A stretch of 64,000 nucleotides of DNA from Procambarus clarkii (lineage: Eukaryota; Arthropoda; Malacostraca; Decapoda; Cambaridae), in assembly GCF_040958095.1 (NCBI RefSeq), contig NC_091160.1, positions 41,623,678 to 41,687,677 of the forward strand, in the 5' to 3' direction. How positions within the stretch are numbered: position 1 is the first letter of the stretch; every line of letters begins with the position of its first letter. The notes under the pieces were generated by a model that was not told the DNA's origin, did not search any database, and worked only from the letters and a program-made list of their open reading frames with translations. Below are positions 10,585-22,387 of the stretch, piece by piece. The position numbers and the translations under genes were made by a program.

Positions 10585-11577
10585 TGCAACACCCATGACC
10601 CCCCCCCCCCTTAGAGTTCACACCCAGGGAAGGCTTCTCCAAGAGGTCAGCCCAGATGACCTCCGGAGTATCTTGTATATTGATTAAAAATTCCTGGGTT
10701 AGTCTTAGTCAGCATAGTTTCAAGTATGTAATATTTCATGCAAGGGAATTAGACTCCAGATTCTTATGTGTAAACATCCATGGATCTCCCCCTTTTGGCC
10801 AGGTCAGAGGTCAGTCACACACGTAATTAATAACTCCTCTCTTGAAGAGTGTATGGTGAATGTCAAACAAGCTTATTGAAATATTTTTTGAGTGTTTGTA
10901 CACGTGTGGCCGAGCTTTTTTTACGTTCTTGACCTGGGTAGCAACAGCAGATCTCCCCCTCCCCCCCCCCCTGTGGGGGTTGTATATAGAGGTCCTGTAG
11001 GGACTTAGTAAGGACAGAGTGCCGGACACCGGGGTCCAGAGAGGGCTGTGAAGAACATCTCAGCCAGGGAGAGACAGAGGTCTTAAGGTAACGTGTGTGA
11101 TCTCTGAGGTTTTGTTCCATGTCCAAATTACTTAAATTTTTGCCAGTGTTAGAGTAGGATTTATAAGTGGTGATTGACATAATTTTGGTCTCAATAAAAC
11201 TCATGTTAAATTTCCCGTCTGTGTCAATTGTTGAATCCTCTTAGCCTTTTGGATATAGTGGCTGACAACCGTTTCCATAATTAATGACAGTCATAGAAGT
11301 ACTCTCCAAGTCAAGCAATGTTTCTTGCCTCGTTGCTTGATATAGTCTCAATGGTCAAAGGCAGATGGTGGCAGCGTATTTCATCCTGTGTTAGCATCTC
11401 CTTGTTGGCAGTGTACCTTTGGTTCTGGTGTAACCATCATATGTCAGCCCATAACAGTGTTACCAAGTGCAACCATTGGGGAAGTGTTACTCAGGATAAG
11501 TAGTGTTTACATTATTAGTTTAGTAACCATTATAGTGGTGACACATTATAGTGGTGGTACAAAAGAGTGGTGTTACA
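10585..11577 (+). mobile_element. Solo LTR, family L1, copy 3
   Basis: This 993-bp copy begins TGCAACACCCATGACC (second T of the family start changed to C at the third position) and ends GGTGTTACA. A TATA-like motif lies near 10980 and AATAAA at 11193-11198. The target duplication ATGT is exact (10581-10584 and 11578-11581). The empty site is seen in LINE copy 1 near 4575-4590, where [10 protein letters not shown] reads through. This is the best preserved proof that the family makes 4-bp duplications, as LTR elements do. Confidence 0.85.
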
Positions 11578-11581
11578 ATGT

Positions 11582-12595
11582 GGCTATGCAGCAACTTGGG
11601 TTGGGTCTTTGCCTTGCTTGCGATGTCATTTTCATATTGCCCTTCTGCCTCTCTTCTCATGCTGACGTATTCATTCCTGGCATTCTGGTATCTTTCTCTG
11701 CTCTCCAGTGTCCTGTTATTCTTATAGTTTCTCCATGCCCTTTTACTTTGCTGCTTAGCTAGCCTACATCTCTGATTAAACCATGGGGTTTCTCATCTTC
11801 ATTTAATTTTTTTCCTTTTGGGCTGGGACGAACTTGTCTGCTGCCTCCTTACACTTCTGTGTGATGTAGTGCATCATGTCTTGGGTCGTCTTTCCCCTGA
11901 GATGTTTCCTATGTTATATCTGTTAGGAATTTTCTTATCTCCTCATAGTTTTCCTTTCGGAATGCCAGCCTTTTGTTTTCAGTGCCCTTCCTTGAGTATT
12001 TTAACCCTTTCTCGACCAGATACTCAAACGCCAGTACACTGTGGTCGCTCATTCCTACTGGGGCATCAAAGCCGATTTCCCTTATGTCGGAGTCGTTCAG
12101 AGTGAAGACTAGGTCGTGTCTCGCTGGTTCGTAATTTCCTCTCATTCTTGTGGGTTCTCTGACATGCTGGGTTAAAACGTTTTTTGTCACCACCTCTAGT
12201 AGTTTAGATCTCCATGTTTCCTCGCCTCCATGCGGTTACTTGTTCTCCCAGTCAATCCTTCCGTGATTGAAGTCCCCCATGATGACTAGATGGGATCGAA
12301 TTCTACAGGCAGCAGAGACTACCTTCTCAATTATGTTAACTTCCATGTTGTTGTTGTCATACTCTTGACTGGGTCTTCTGTCATTTGGTGGAGAGTTGTA
12401 TATTACTGCTACTACTACTCTAGGTCCTCCCATTGTCATGGTGCCTGTTATGATGTGAAGCACCACATTTGTTATGATTCCTGAAAGTTTTGTTTCCGTG
12501 AGTCCAATTACACCCGAGTTTACCACATGTGCTCTTTCCCTAAGTTTACTTGCCTTGCTTGTAATACCATATATGTTCGAGTACATAATACCCCA
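11582..12595 (-). pseudogene. Family A LINE endonuclease and linker
   Basis: On the minus strand: GVIGLTETKLSGI (catalytic Glu motif), VVAVIYNSPPNDRRP, LVIMGDFNHGRIDWEN (GDFN), then after a stop ETWRSKLLEVVTKNV, PTRMRGNYEPARHDLVF and APVGMSDHSVLAFEYL (SDH). The linker downstream contains the basic run up to KTQPKLLHS. The stop after WENK and several frame losses mark it as dead. Confidence 0.8.
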
Positions 12596-12599
12596 AGAA

Positions 12600-12619
12600 T
12601 GTGTGTGTGTGTGTGTGTA

Positions 12620-12693
<74 letters not shown>

Positions 12694-12710
12694 AACACTG
12701 TGTGTGTGTT
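12600..12710. repeat. (GT)n microsatellite with interruptions
   Basis: GT dinucleotides broken by GTAT motifs, at the 5' truncation of LINE A copy 2 and adjoining the G-rich minisatellite. Confidence 0.95.
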
Positions 12711-12732
12711 GTGGGGACTACCAGGCCACAAC

Positions 12733-13596
12733 ACCACCGTAGGGGGGGGGGAACACCACCGTAGGGGGGGGGAACACCACCGTAGGGGGGGGGGAACACC
12801 ACCGTGGGGGGGGGGAACACCACCGTGGGGGGGGGGGGGAACACCACCGTGGGGGGGGGGGGAACACCACCGTGGGGGGGGGGGGAACACCACCGTGGGG
12901 GGGGGAACACCACCGTGGGGGGGGGAACACCACCGTGGGGGGAGGGAACACCACCGTGGGGGGAGGGAACACCACCGTGGGGGGGGGGAACACCACCGTG
13001 GGGGGGGAACACCACCGTGGGGGGGGGGGAACACCACCGTGGGGGGGAACACCACCGTGGGGGGGGAACACCACCGTGGGGGGGGGAACACCACCGTGGG
13101 GGGGGAACACCACCGTGGGGGGGGGGAACACCACCGTGGGGGGGGGGAACACCACCGTGGGGGGGAACACCACCGTGGGGGGGGAACACCACCGTAGGGG
13201 GGGGGAACACCACCGTGGGGGGGGGAACACCACCGTGGGGGGGGGGGAACACCACCGTGGGGGGGGGGGGAACACCACCGTGGGGGGGGGAACACCACCG
13301 TGGGGGGGGGGGGGAACACCACCGTGGGGGGGGGAACACCACCGTGGGGGGGGAACACCACCGTGGGGGGAGGGAACACCACCGTGGGGGGGGGAACACC
13401 ACCGTGGGGGGGAAACACCACCGTGGGGGGGAAACACCACCGTGGGGGGGAAACACCACCGTGGGGGGGGAAACACCACCGTGGGGGGGGGAACACCACC
13501 GTGGGGGGGAACACCACCGTGGGGGGGGGGAAACACCACCGTGGGGGAGGAACACCACCGTGGGGGGGGGAACACCACCGTGGGGGGGGGAACACC
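12733..13596 (+). repeat. G-rich minisatellite, left part (about 43 units)
   Basis: The unit is AACACCACCGTG followed by 6 to 12 G. First units have CCGTAGGGG instead of CCGTGGGG. The G-run length varies from copy to copy, which opens overlapping frames on both strands; those are not genes. The G runs could form quadruplexes. The array is in the same orientation as 26391-27592, and the two are halves of one array split by the fold-back element. The last 6 bases AACACC (13591-13596) are one side of its target duplication. Confidence 0.97.
13591..13596. other. Target site duplication, left (AACACC)
   Basis: AACACC directly precedes the terminal AGTAGT. With the identical right copy at 26391-26396 it forms a 6-bp direct repeat; deleting element plus one copy gives GGG-AACACC-ACCGTGGGG, a normal unit of the array. 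Confidence 0.85.
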
Positions 13597-13609
13597 AGTA
13601 GTGGGATTG

Positions 13610-13960
13610 ATGCCATAGAGCGTCCGTTTTGTTTTTTTCCAGGGACGCTCTATGGCATGATGCCATAGAGCGTCCGTTTTAGTTTTTTCCAGGGACGCTC
13701 TACGTCGCAGCCCCATAGAGCGTCCGTTTTGTTTTTTTCCAGGGACGCTCTACGTCGCAGGGTTATTTTCAACTTTTAGACTGGTCGTTTTGTTTTTTTT
13801 TCCGGGGCCTGTCTACGCACCCCTAGTTTCACGAACTTGAAGTACAACATAGACCGTGCGTTTTTCTTTTTTCCGGGCACGGTTTACGCACCCTGGGTTG
13901 TCTCAATTCAACATGCCTAGGGATTAAAAAGACGGTCCCTGGCATCCCCAAATTTCGTTG
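13610..13960 (+). repeat. Terminal hairpin cluster, left
   Basis: At least six stem-loops in a row. The first has a perfect 16-bp stem (13610-13625 with 13643-13658) around a T-rich loop. The second and third keep a 10-bp stem TAGAGCGTCC/GGACGCTCTA. The fourth (about 13777-13813) has stem TAGACTGGTC with GGCCTGTCTA, and the fifth (about 13851-13890) TAGACCGTGC with GCACGGTTTA. The loops stay GTTTT(G/C/A)TTTTTTCC while stems differ yet pair. A sixth (about 13910-13955) pairs ATGCCTAGGGA with TCCCTGGCAT around GATTAAAAAG. Several modules end TACG(TC)GCACCC or similar. Confidence 0.85.
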
Positions 13961-14374
13961 GCTCAGTGACCCTGCACAGACATTGCTAATGGTCAATGAC
14001 GTCACCAGCTAGCCGCTCAGGGTTCCTGCACCGGCATGTTCGAGGGGATTAAAAAGCCGGTCTATGAGTCGTGTGTTTTGCGATACAACAGTGTCCTTGA
14101 AACCTAATGTAAAATACCATCATCCCTAGTCTATTTTTAATTTCATATTTACTTCCAACCATCGCCCATTACATTTATCAAAGGGGATCATGTATGTGAG
14201 GGAAGAACATAACTTCAGCACTGCAAGAAGTTATGTGTGTATTTTCAAGTTCGTCCCCTCCTGCCTGTATTTACCCAGGTCTTTTTTCCTAAATATATAA
14301 CTTATCCAATTCATTCCTATTCTGTTTCACGTTGATACGTTTAATAGGTTATTAATATTCCCCTTTACTATGAC

Positions 14375-14480
14375 CATTCAGTCACACCTCTATCATGTCA
14401 CCCCTATTTCTTCTTCGTCGTCGTTCTAGAGAATGTAATTTGAGCTTTGACAATCTTTCTTGAAGGATCGTTTATTATGC
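14375..14480 (-). pseudogene. LINE C-terminal remnant inside left arm
   Basis: On the minus strand the translation includes LQERLSKLKLHSLERRRRRN and RGDMIEV, matching the ERL..L.L.SLE.RR.RGDMI pattern of LINE C-termini (compare EERLRELNLTSLEDRRVRRDMI at 5950-6040). It is too short to be functional. Because it is mirrored in the right arm (25507-25612), it was in place before the arm was duplicated, or was copied by gene conversion. Confidence 0.6.
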
Positions 14481-14891
14481 ATAGGGCAAAAAATAATATG
14501 AAAAACTGCTATCAGTCGTTTATATTAAAAAATAGAGGCCTGGGCATTGGTGATTTCAATGCGTTTTCAGTAGTAACCAATATTGTCCTTAACCTCATAC
14601 ACGTCTCACATTCGCTCAAAACATACCTCCCACACCTTGCTGTGGCATATAACAAATAAAAAAATCTCATTCAGTAAAAGCAAGCCTCTCATATTTTAAA
14701 ATAAGGCCTTCTGCGGCGCAAGGCGCGCTAAATGCGGATCCCAGGAGGTTCACACATAAGTGTGAACTCTTAATCTGGCTTAATACCTCACCTATACTCT
14801 GTGCTTCATCAAAGTTTATATTCAGCTACAATAGCTCGTATTTTCTCTCGTTGCTTATATTTTCTGTTATTCATAAACCCGATCAAACCTT

Positions 14892-14911
14892 CCTAACCTA
14901 ACCTAACCTAA
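14892..14911 (+). repeat. Telomere-like (CCTAA)4 in left arm
   Basis: Four CCTAA repeats, the complement of the arthropod TTAGG telomere unit, mirrored at 25076-25095. The dispersed CCTAACCT motif is also frequent at 17600-19900. Confidence 0.8.
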
Positions 14912-15859
14912 CATATTATTTATAACAAACAAATACATTCTACAGACCAGTTATTGTTGTTTTTTAGTGACATCATGAAAAGCGAACTCAGGTATAGGGA
15001 TAAGGTATTGCTGGCCATTAGCATATAGGTGTGAAGGTATTACAGTACCTTACTGGTCAACTATGTATGACGTCACCAGACAACCAATGCGACCTTTGGC
15101 GTCCTACTGGCATGAGTATTTGATGTTATTAATCAAAAATGACTAGACTATCCATCCCCACCTAACCTAATCAGAGGTATAAGAATATACATTTTAGTCA
15201 TCCACAACTGTAATCATTATTCAGTGATAAGTTCAAAAGTATAACAGAAGCCCAAATGTCATACTGCAATTTAAGCAGAATCGTACATCTGGCAGCATAG
15301 CAGGTGAGCTGAACATAAGAATAAAGGTAACTGCAGAGGTCCTATTGGCCCATACGAGGCAGCTCCTATATATTTCCACCCAATCTCATTCATGTCCACC
15401 CTATGCTTAAAACAACCAAGGGATCCCACTTAAAGTATTAGTTTACAATAATAGTTTTATTAAATAGCTCTTATTCTAGTTTTATACACAACAGCAATTA
15501 TGAAACCCTATAGCTAGATATTCTGCTATAATCCACAAGTAGTTACCACACATCTGGCAGTACAGCGGATTAGTGGCTGTGTTCATAGGCTAGTCAACTG
15601 TCCTCACAACCATCAAATAGATATCCAAATGTCGCACCTCAATTCATCCATCTAGCAACTCAGCTGGATGCTAGCCACTATATTCATAGGCTAATCATTT
15701 CTACACCTCAAAAAATCCTAGTCTTGCTACGCAAATCAGGTGACTTGTTTCCAAACCAACAGTCGCAAATACAAGCATACATACCTACTCATACTCCACA
15801 ACCTATACATTCATAGAGAATAGCCTAGTTTTTTGCCACCATTAATCAGATGCTATTTA

Positions 15860-17000
15860 TGCCATGCACACAGAAAATACAGCATCTACACACCAAATAT
15901 GCCATTTATGCACAAAATATATTATTTACACTCAAATATGCCATCACACAAAATATGTCATTTATAGACAAAAATATAACATTTACATACAAAAAATATG
16001 TCAGTTGGACATGAAAATGTAGCATTTACACAATATTGCATAGACACTCAGAGTATGACATTTACACAAAGTATGGTATTTTGCACAAATATATCAAAAT
16101 GCTTATGCATTTAGACAATCAAAAAAAAAATGCGCTTTCACTAAAATTACACAATTTCACAAACATAATTTTCACAAAATACCCACACATTGTCTCAAAC
16201 CAAAATACACTTACACCATGAAGATCTATTTTATCAGATTACAGAGCTTACACAAAATACACAATTTTCACACACAAATACAGTTGCACCAGTTCCACTT
16301 CGACAAATTAAAAACACAACTTGCATAAATGTACTATTATCACAAAAATTATTATAAAACATAGACAATTATTACACAGTTTGTGTAATTATTTTACATC
16401 TTTGCACAATTAATACAAGAAAACTTGCTATATAATTACTCAACTTGCACAATGACAATCAATACACAAAGGTATAAATAAACAATTCGTCCATATGCAA
16501 TTACACAACATGCGCAATTAATACACAACTTATACAAATATTACACATCTTTCATAATTATTACACAACTTGCACAAATGCATATCTAGCACAAATACGT
16601 ACAATACATAACTACCCCAAATATGAAAATACACAACTAGCATAAATACACGATTTACACAAATACAATTGCGGCATTTACACAACTTGCTCAAAAATAT
16701 AATCAATACACAACTTACCAAAATATGAACAATACATAACTAGCACATATTCATTAAATACACAACTAAGCAATTTCCGCAAATACACATACAAAAACAT
16801 ATACAATTAATACATACAACTTGCACAAAACAATACACAATTTATAGAAATATAATCAATACATAATTGCAATAATCATACAACTTATGCAAAATACATA
16901 ATCTGCACAATTAATACACAAGTATATTAATTGTACTATATATGTACAAACACAACCAACTAGGTCAAACAATACACAATTTGCATGATATTTTTCTGGG
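15860..17000 (+). repeat. Degenerate short repeats (ACACAA / AAATATG type), left arm
   Basis: Dozens of variants of TTTACACAAAATATG and ACACAACTTGCACAAA follow each other at roughly 20-30 bp spacing, with strong strand asymmetry (A/C-rich on plus). The mirror is at 22987-24127. No coding capacity is evident; the short frames here are chance. Confidence 0.7.
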
Positions 17001-17599
17001 TATATTTAGGACATTAATTATAATATGCTGAGTTTAACCAACTCCCCAAAAGTCAGAATTTCACATATAAAAATGGTGCATATGACTTCCGATGAGCTCA
17101 ATATATAACACATTATTTTTCCATTAAGATATCAACATTATTAGTGCTAAACTATTCATCTAACATATGTCCACTGTTTTTATGTCTTATTAATACCTTC
17201 CTTGTTACATCCTCTCCAATCAGACCACCCATATTTATGTATTTATTCAAACCATCTAACAGACTTATTTGTTCTAGCCTTAGTTATGTTAGGGCAGGTG
17301 GGGTTAGGTGAAGTCAGTATTTTCTATGATAATTTTAGACACATTTGCTATATCTTATCAAAATGCATCTTGTTAAAACTCAAATTCATCTAAATCTATA
17401 AAAAATATACTTATACTACGCAAATTTGACTAAATTCAACCTAGCTAAACTAACTAAATATGAGCATCCCATATCCTCACATACAAGCCTATGTCGCCTC
17501 TGTCCATACATTATATGAGTCTGCCATATAGCTCGAACCCCAAATAGGAAAATTTACACTATTTCATAAACATGCTAGTTCATTACCCTAAGATATTAT

Positions 17600-19095
17600 A
17601 TATGTCCTTCCCTACACGACCTCACCTAACCTGACCTGGCATAATCAAACCTAGATTTAGTTCAAGTTGGTGAAATTTAAGCTATGCCACTTTAATTCGA
17701 CATAATTTATGGCAATTTCCACCAAATATACCCAAATGTTGCGTAGCATAGCACTGCCAAAGCCCATTTTCTCCTATTCCATACTACCCTACACAACCTC
17801 ACCTAACCTGACCTAGCATATCCAAACCTGGATTTGGTTAAAGTTGGCGAAATTTATGCTATGCCACCTAAATATGACCAAATTTAAGGCAATTTCCACC
17901 AAATATACCCAAATGTTGTGTATCATAGCATCACCAAAGCCCATTTTTACCTACATTTTCTCCTATTCCATCCTACCCTACACAACCTCACCTAGCCTAT
18001 CCTAGCATATCCAAACCTGGATTTGGTTAAAGTCTGCGAAATTTAAGCTATCCCACATATATTCGACCTAATTTAAGGCAATTCCCACCAAATATCCCCA
18101 AATGTTGCGTATCACAGCACTGCCAAAGCCCATTTTTACCTACATTTTTCTCCTATTCCATCCTACCCTATGCAACCTTACCTAACCTATCCTACCATAT
18201 CCAAACCTAGATTTGGTTAAAGTCTGCAAAATTTAAGCTATCCCACCTAAATTCTATCTAATTTAAGGAAATTCCCACCAAATATATCCAAATGTTCTGT
18301 ATCACAGCACAGCCAAAGCCCATTTTTACCTACATTTTCTCCTATTCCATCCTACCCTACGCTACCTTACCTAACCTATCCTAGCATATCCAAACCTAGA
18401 TTTGGTTAAAGTCGGCGAAATTTAAGTTATCCCATATAAATTTGACCTAATTTAAGACAATTTCCACCAAATATACCCAAAAATGTTTTGGAACATAGCA
18501 CGGCCAAAGCTCATTTTAGCTGAGTTTTTGCCTATTCCAATCTGCCCTAGACAACCCTACCCAGCCTCACCTGGCATATCCAAAGTCAGGTTTGATTATA
18601 GTTGGCCAAATTTATGCCTTTCCAACCTAAATTTTACCTAATTTAAGCCAATTTCCACCGAATATACCCAAATATTTTGTATCTTAGCATGGTCAAAGTT
18701 TATTTCACCCAAGTTTTTCACCTATTCCATCTTACCTTACACAGCCTTACCTAACCTGACCTAGCATATCCCAAGCTAGATTTGATTAGAGTTCGTGAAA
18801 TTTAAGCTTACTCACCTAAATTCAACCTAATTTAAGACAATTTCTACCCAAAATGATTTGTTACATAGCTCAGCCAAAGACCATTTTACCCGAGTTTTCA
18901 CATATTCCAACCAACCCTACATAGCCTTACCTATCCCTGACCTAGCAGATTTGATTAAAGTTGGGGAAATTTAAGCTATCGCCATCAAATTGGAGACAAT
19001 TTCCACCAAATATGCCTAAATGTTGTGTATCATAGCACAGCCAAAACCCATTTTACCCACATTTTCATCCATTCCATCTAAACCTGGACCTAGCC
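17600..19095 (+). repeat. 180-190 bp satellite, about 8 units, left arm
   Basis: Each unit carries, in order, CCTACACAACCTCACCTAACC, a segment around GGATTTGGTTAAAGT, AAATTTAAGCTATCCCACC, GGCAATTTCCACCAAATAT and AAAGCCCATTTTTACC. Unit starts fall near 17608, 17790, 17970, 18160, 18355, 18548, 18733 and 18910. Units differ from each other far more than the two arms differ, so the satellite predates the arm duplication. Confidence 0.88.
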
Positions 19096-19395
19096 TCTGA
19101 TACTACATATACTCAGAGAAGTGATGTTTGTTGGATATGAACCTAAATGCCGGTGCCTAACCTGCAAGAGTCTTGGAGCTTTGTTGAATATTTTATCTAT
19201 TTTTCTTCAAAAACTGAAGTTTTGGATATGAACCTATCCGCACTGTGCCTAACCTGCTAGGTTCTTTGTTGAACATTGTAACCATATTCATAGAAAAGTG
19301 ATGTTTTGGATATGGACCTAACAGCCCCTCTCCTTTAAAACTTGGAACTGTGTTCAATATTGTAGATAGTGTTGGGTATGTGTTTTATTTTTACA

Positions 19396-19680
19396 CATCA
19401 ACCCAACCGTCCTGGACCTAACCTCCCTTCACCTAACTTCAAATTTATCGTAAATATGGAAGGACGTGTTGTTTGTGCAACAACCCAACCGTCCTTGACC
19501 TAACCTCCATTTATCAAACTTCAAATTTATCATAAATGTGGGAGGACCGTGTTATTTGTGCATCAACCCAGCCGTCCTGGGCCTAACCTCCCTTTATCTA
19601 ACTTCAAATTTATTGTATTTATGGGAAGAAGGTGTTGTTTATGCATCAACCCAACCGCCCTGGACCTAACCTCTGATACA
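19396..19680 (+). repeat. 83-bp tandem repeat, left arm
   Basis: About 3.4 units of 83 bp, each starting CATCAACCCAACCGTCCTGG, followed by CCTAACCTCC and AACTTCAAATTTAT. The mirror is at 20307-20591. The 77-codon frame read across it is a repeat artefact. Confidence 0.85.
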
Positions 19681-19960
19681 CGAATCTTTGTTCAATATTG
19701 CATCATACTCGTAGCATATTTTTTTTCACATAATTCATCCATCCTCAACCTAACCTCTATTACCTGGGGGGAGGGAGGTTAATGGAAAATATGATAATAA
19801 TGGGAATTTTCTCTACATCAGTTCAACTTAACCATCCTTAACCTAACCTTAGTTAGAAAGGGATATAACTCACCAAAACTATTTAATTACCATTTACCCA
19901 ATTTTCCTTATCCTAACCTATAACTAGAGGGTTTAGACCCCCCTTTACCTCGAAATTATA

Positions 19961-20026
19961 CTATATATTTAAGGTAGGAATATATTTTCACATATAAACC
20001 TAACATTCCCTAATTTAACCCTATAC
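19961..20026. other. 66-bp centre of the fold-back element
   Basis: This AT-rich spacer is the only part without a partner in the opposite arm. It holds a single CCTAACATTCCCTAATTTAACC stretch related to the dispersed motif. It would form the loop if the arms paired. Confidence 0.85.
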
Positions 20027-20306
20027 TATAATTTCGAGGTAAAGGGGGGTCTAAACCCTTTAGTTATAGGTTAGGATAAGGAAAATTGGGTAAATGGTAA
20101 TTAAATAGTTTTGGTGAGTTATATCCCTTTCTAACTAAGGTTAGGTTAAGGATGGTTAAGTTGAACTGATGTAGAGAAAATTCCCATTATTATCATATTT
20201 TCCATTAACCTCCCTCCCCCCAGGTAATAGAGGTTAGGTTGAGGATGGTTGAATTATGTGAAAAAAAATATGCTACGAGTATGATGCAATGTTGAACCAA
20301 GATTCG

Positions 20307-20591
20307 TGTATCAGAGGTTAGGTCCAGGAAGGTTGGGTTGATGCATAAACAACACCTTCTTCCCATAAATACAATAAATTTGAAGTTAGATAAAGGGAGG
20401 TTAGGCCCAGGACGGCTGGGTTGATGCACAAATAACACGGTCCTCCCACATTTATGATAAATTTGAAGTTTGATAAATGGAGGTTAGGTCAAGGACGGTT
20501 GGGTTGTTGCACAAACAACACGTCCTTCCATATTTACGATAAATTTGAAGTTAGGTGAAGGGAGGTTAGGTCCAGGACGGTTGGGTTGATG
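20307..20591 (-). repeat. 83-bp tandem repeat, right arm
   Basis: Mirror of 19396-19680. Compared with it, one unit differs (CCTTCCTGG against CCGCCCTGG), one of the few arm-specific changes I noticed. Confidence 0.85.
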
Positions 20592-20891
20592 TGTAAAAAT
20601 AAAACACATACCCAACACTATCTACAATATTGAACACAGTTCCAAGTTTTAAAGGAGAGGGGCTGTTAGGTCCATATCCAAAACATCACTTTTCTATGAA
20701 TATGGTTACAATGTTCAACAAAGAACCTAGCAGGTTAGGCACAGTGCGGATAGGTTCATATCCAAAACTTCAGTTTTTGAAGAAAAATAGATAAAATATT
20801 CAACAAAGCTCCAAGACTCTTGCAGGTTAGGCACCGGCATTTAGGTTCATATCCAACAAACATCACTTCTCTGAGTATATGTAGTATCAGA

Positions 20892-22387
20892 GGCTAGGTC
20901 CAGGTTTAGATGGAATGGATGAAAATGTGGGTAAAATGGGTTTTGGCTGTGCTATGATACACAACATTTAGGCATATTTGGTGGAAATTGTCTCCAATTT
21001 GATGGCGATAGCTTAAATTTCCCCAACTTTAATCAAATCTGCTAGGTCAGGGATAGGTAAGGCTATGTAGGGTTGGTTGGAATATGTGAAAACTCGGGTA
21101 AAATGGTCTTTGGCTGAGCTATGTAACAAATCATTTTGGGTAGAAATTGTCTTAAATTAGGTTGAATTTAGGTGAGTAAGCTTAAATTTCACGAACTCTA
21201 ATCAAATCTAGCTTGGGATATGCTAGGTCAGGTTAGGTAAGGCTGTGTAAGGTAAGATGGAATAGGTGAAAAACTTGGGTGAAATAAACTTTGACCATGC
21301 TAAGATACAAAATATTTGGGTATATTCGGTGGAAATTGGCTTAAATTAGGTAAAATTTAGGTTGGAAAGGCATAAATTTGGCCAACTATAATCAAACCTG
21401 ACTTTGGATATGCCAGGTGAGGCTGGGTAGGGTTGTCTAGGGCAGATTGGAATAGGCAAAAACTCAGCTAAAATGAGCTTTGGCCGTGCTATGTTCCAAA
21501 ACATTTTTGGGTATATTTGGTGGAAATTGTCTTAAATTAGGTCAAATTTATATGGGATAACTTAAATTTCGCCGACTTTAACCAAATCTAGGTTTGGATA
21601 TGCTAGGATAGGTTAGGTAAGGTAGCGTAGGGTAGGATGGAATAGGAGAAAATGTAGGTAAAAATGGGCTTTGGCTGTGCTGTGATACAGAACATTTGGA
21701 TATATTTGGTGGGAATTTCCTTAAATTAGATAGAATTTAGGTGGGATAGCTTAAATTTTGCAGACTTTAACCAAATCCAGGTTTGGATATGGTAGGATAG
21801 GTTAGGTAAGGTTGCATAGGGTAGGATGGAATAGGAGAAAAATGTAGGTAAAAATGGGCTTTGGCAGTGCTGTGATACGCAACATTTGGGGATATTTGGT
21901 GGGAATTGCCTTAAATTAGGTCGAATATATGTGGGATAGCTTAAATTTCGCAGACTTTAACCAAATCCAGGTTTGGATATGCTAGGATAGGCTAGGTGAG
22001 GTTGTGTAGGGTAGGATGGAATAGGAGAAAATGTAGGTAAAAATGGGCTTTGGTGATGCTATGATACACAACATTTGGGTATATTTGGTGGAAATTGCCT
22101 TAAATTTGGTCATATTTAGGTGGCATAGCATAAATTTCGCCAACTTTAACCAAATCCAGGTTTGGATATGCTAGGTCAGGTTAGGTGAGGTTGTGTAGGG
22201 TAGTATGGAATAGGAGAAAATGGGCTTTGGCAGTGCTATGCTACGCAACATTTGGGTATATTTGGTGGAAATTGCCATAAATTATGTCGAATTAAAGTGG
22301 CATAGCTTAAATTTCACCAACTTGAACTAAATCTAGGTTTGATTATGCCAGGTCAGGTTAGGTGAGGTCGTGTAGGGAAGGACATAT
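20892..22387 (-). repeat. 180-190 bp satellite, right arm
   Basis: Mirror of 17600-19095 with the same unit order and the same unit-specific variants. Confidence 0.88.

Larger units (their letters stand above)
8936..12595 (-). mobile_element. Non-LTR retrotransposon, family A copy 2 (minus strand)
   Basis: The second family A LINE reads right to left: endonuclease (about 12590 to 11909), linker (to 11582), LTR insertion (11577 to 10585), RT (10580 to 9962), an unrelated insertion (about 9950 to 9636), C-terminal domain (9469 to 9026) and 3' tail (to 8936). Relative to copy 1 it lacks roughly 440 bp of RT between RRKTTV and EKIVRRK, so it was defective independently of the LTR. It is 5'-truncated at the (GT)n tract. 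It provides the empty sites for both LTRs of copy 1. Confidence 0.85.
13597..19960 (+). repeat. Left arm of the fold-back element
   Basis: Order from the end inward: terminal hairpin cluster (13610-13960), LINE remnant on the minus strand (14375-14480), telomere-like CCTAA run (14892-14911), low-copy AT-rich DNA, short degenerate ACACAA-type repeats (about 15860-17000), an AT-rich stretch with a 63-codon frame I do not credit, a 180-190 bp satellite (17600-19095), a GGATATGAACCTA-type repeat (19130-19330), an 83-bp tandem repeat (19396-19680) and the inner end TTTACCTCGAAATTATA. The arm is noncoding and AT-rich. Confidence 0.9.

Noticed and set aside
12546..13716. Several overlapping frames of 200-470 codons on both strands
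   Set aside because: They only translate the G-rich minisatellite unit in different frames (PPTVVF, PPRWCS, GGVPP). There is no unique sequence, start context or splice signal that would make any a gene.
13610..13960. CRISPR-like array because of regularly spaced similar units
   Set aside because: The units are adjacent stem-loops with conserved loops and no unique spacers; the organism is an animal.
14447..14659. 70-codon frame in each fold-back arm (also 25328-25540)
   Set aside because: It overlaps the antisense of a LINE remnant and has no recognisable domain. It is present twice only because the arms are copies.
17202..17393. 63-codon frame in each arm (also 22594-22785)
   Set aside because: The leucine-rich translation of AT-rich DNA has no family resemblance; one such frame is expected by chance in 6 kb.
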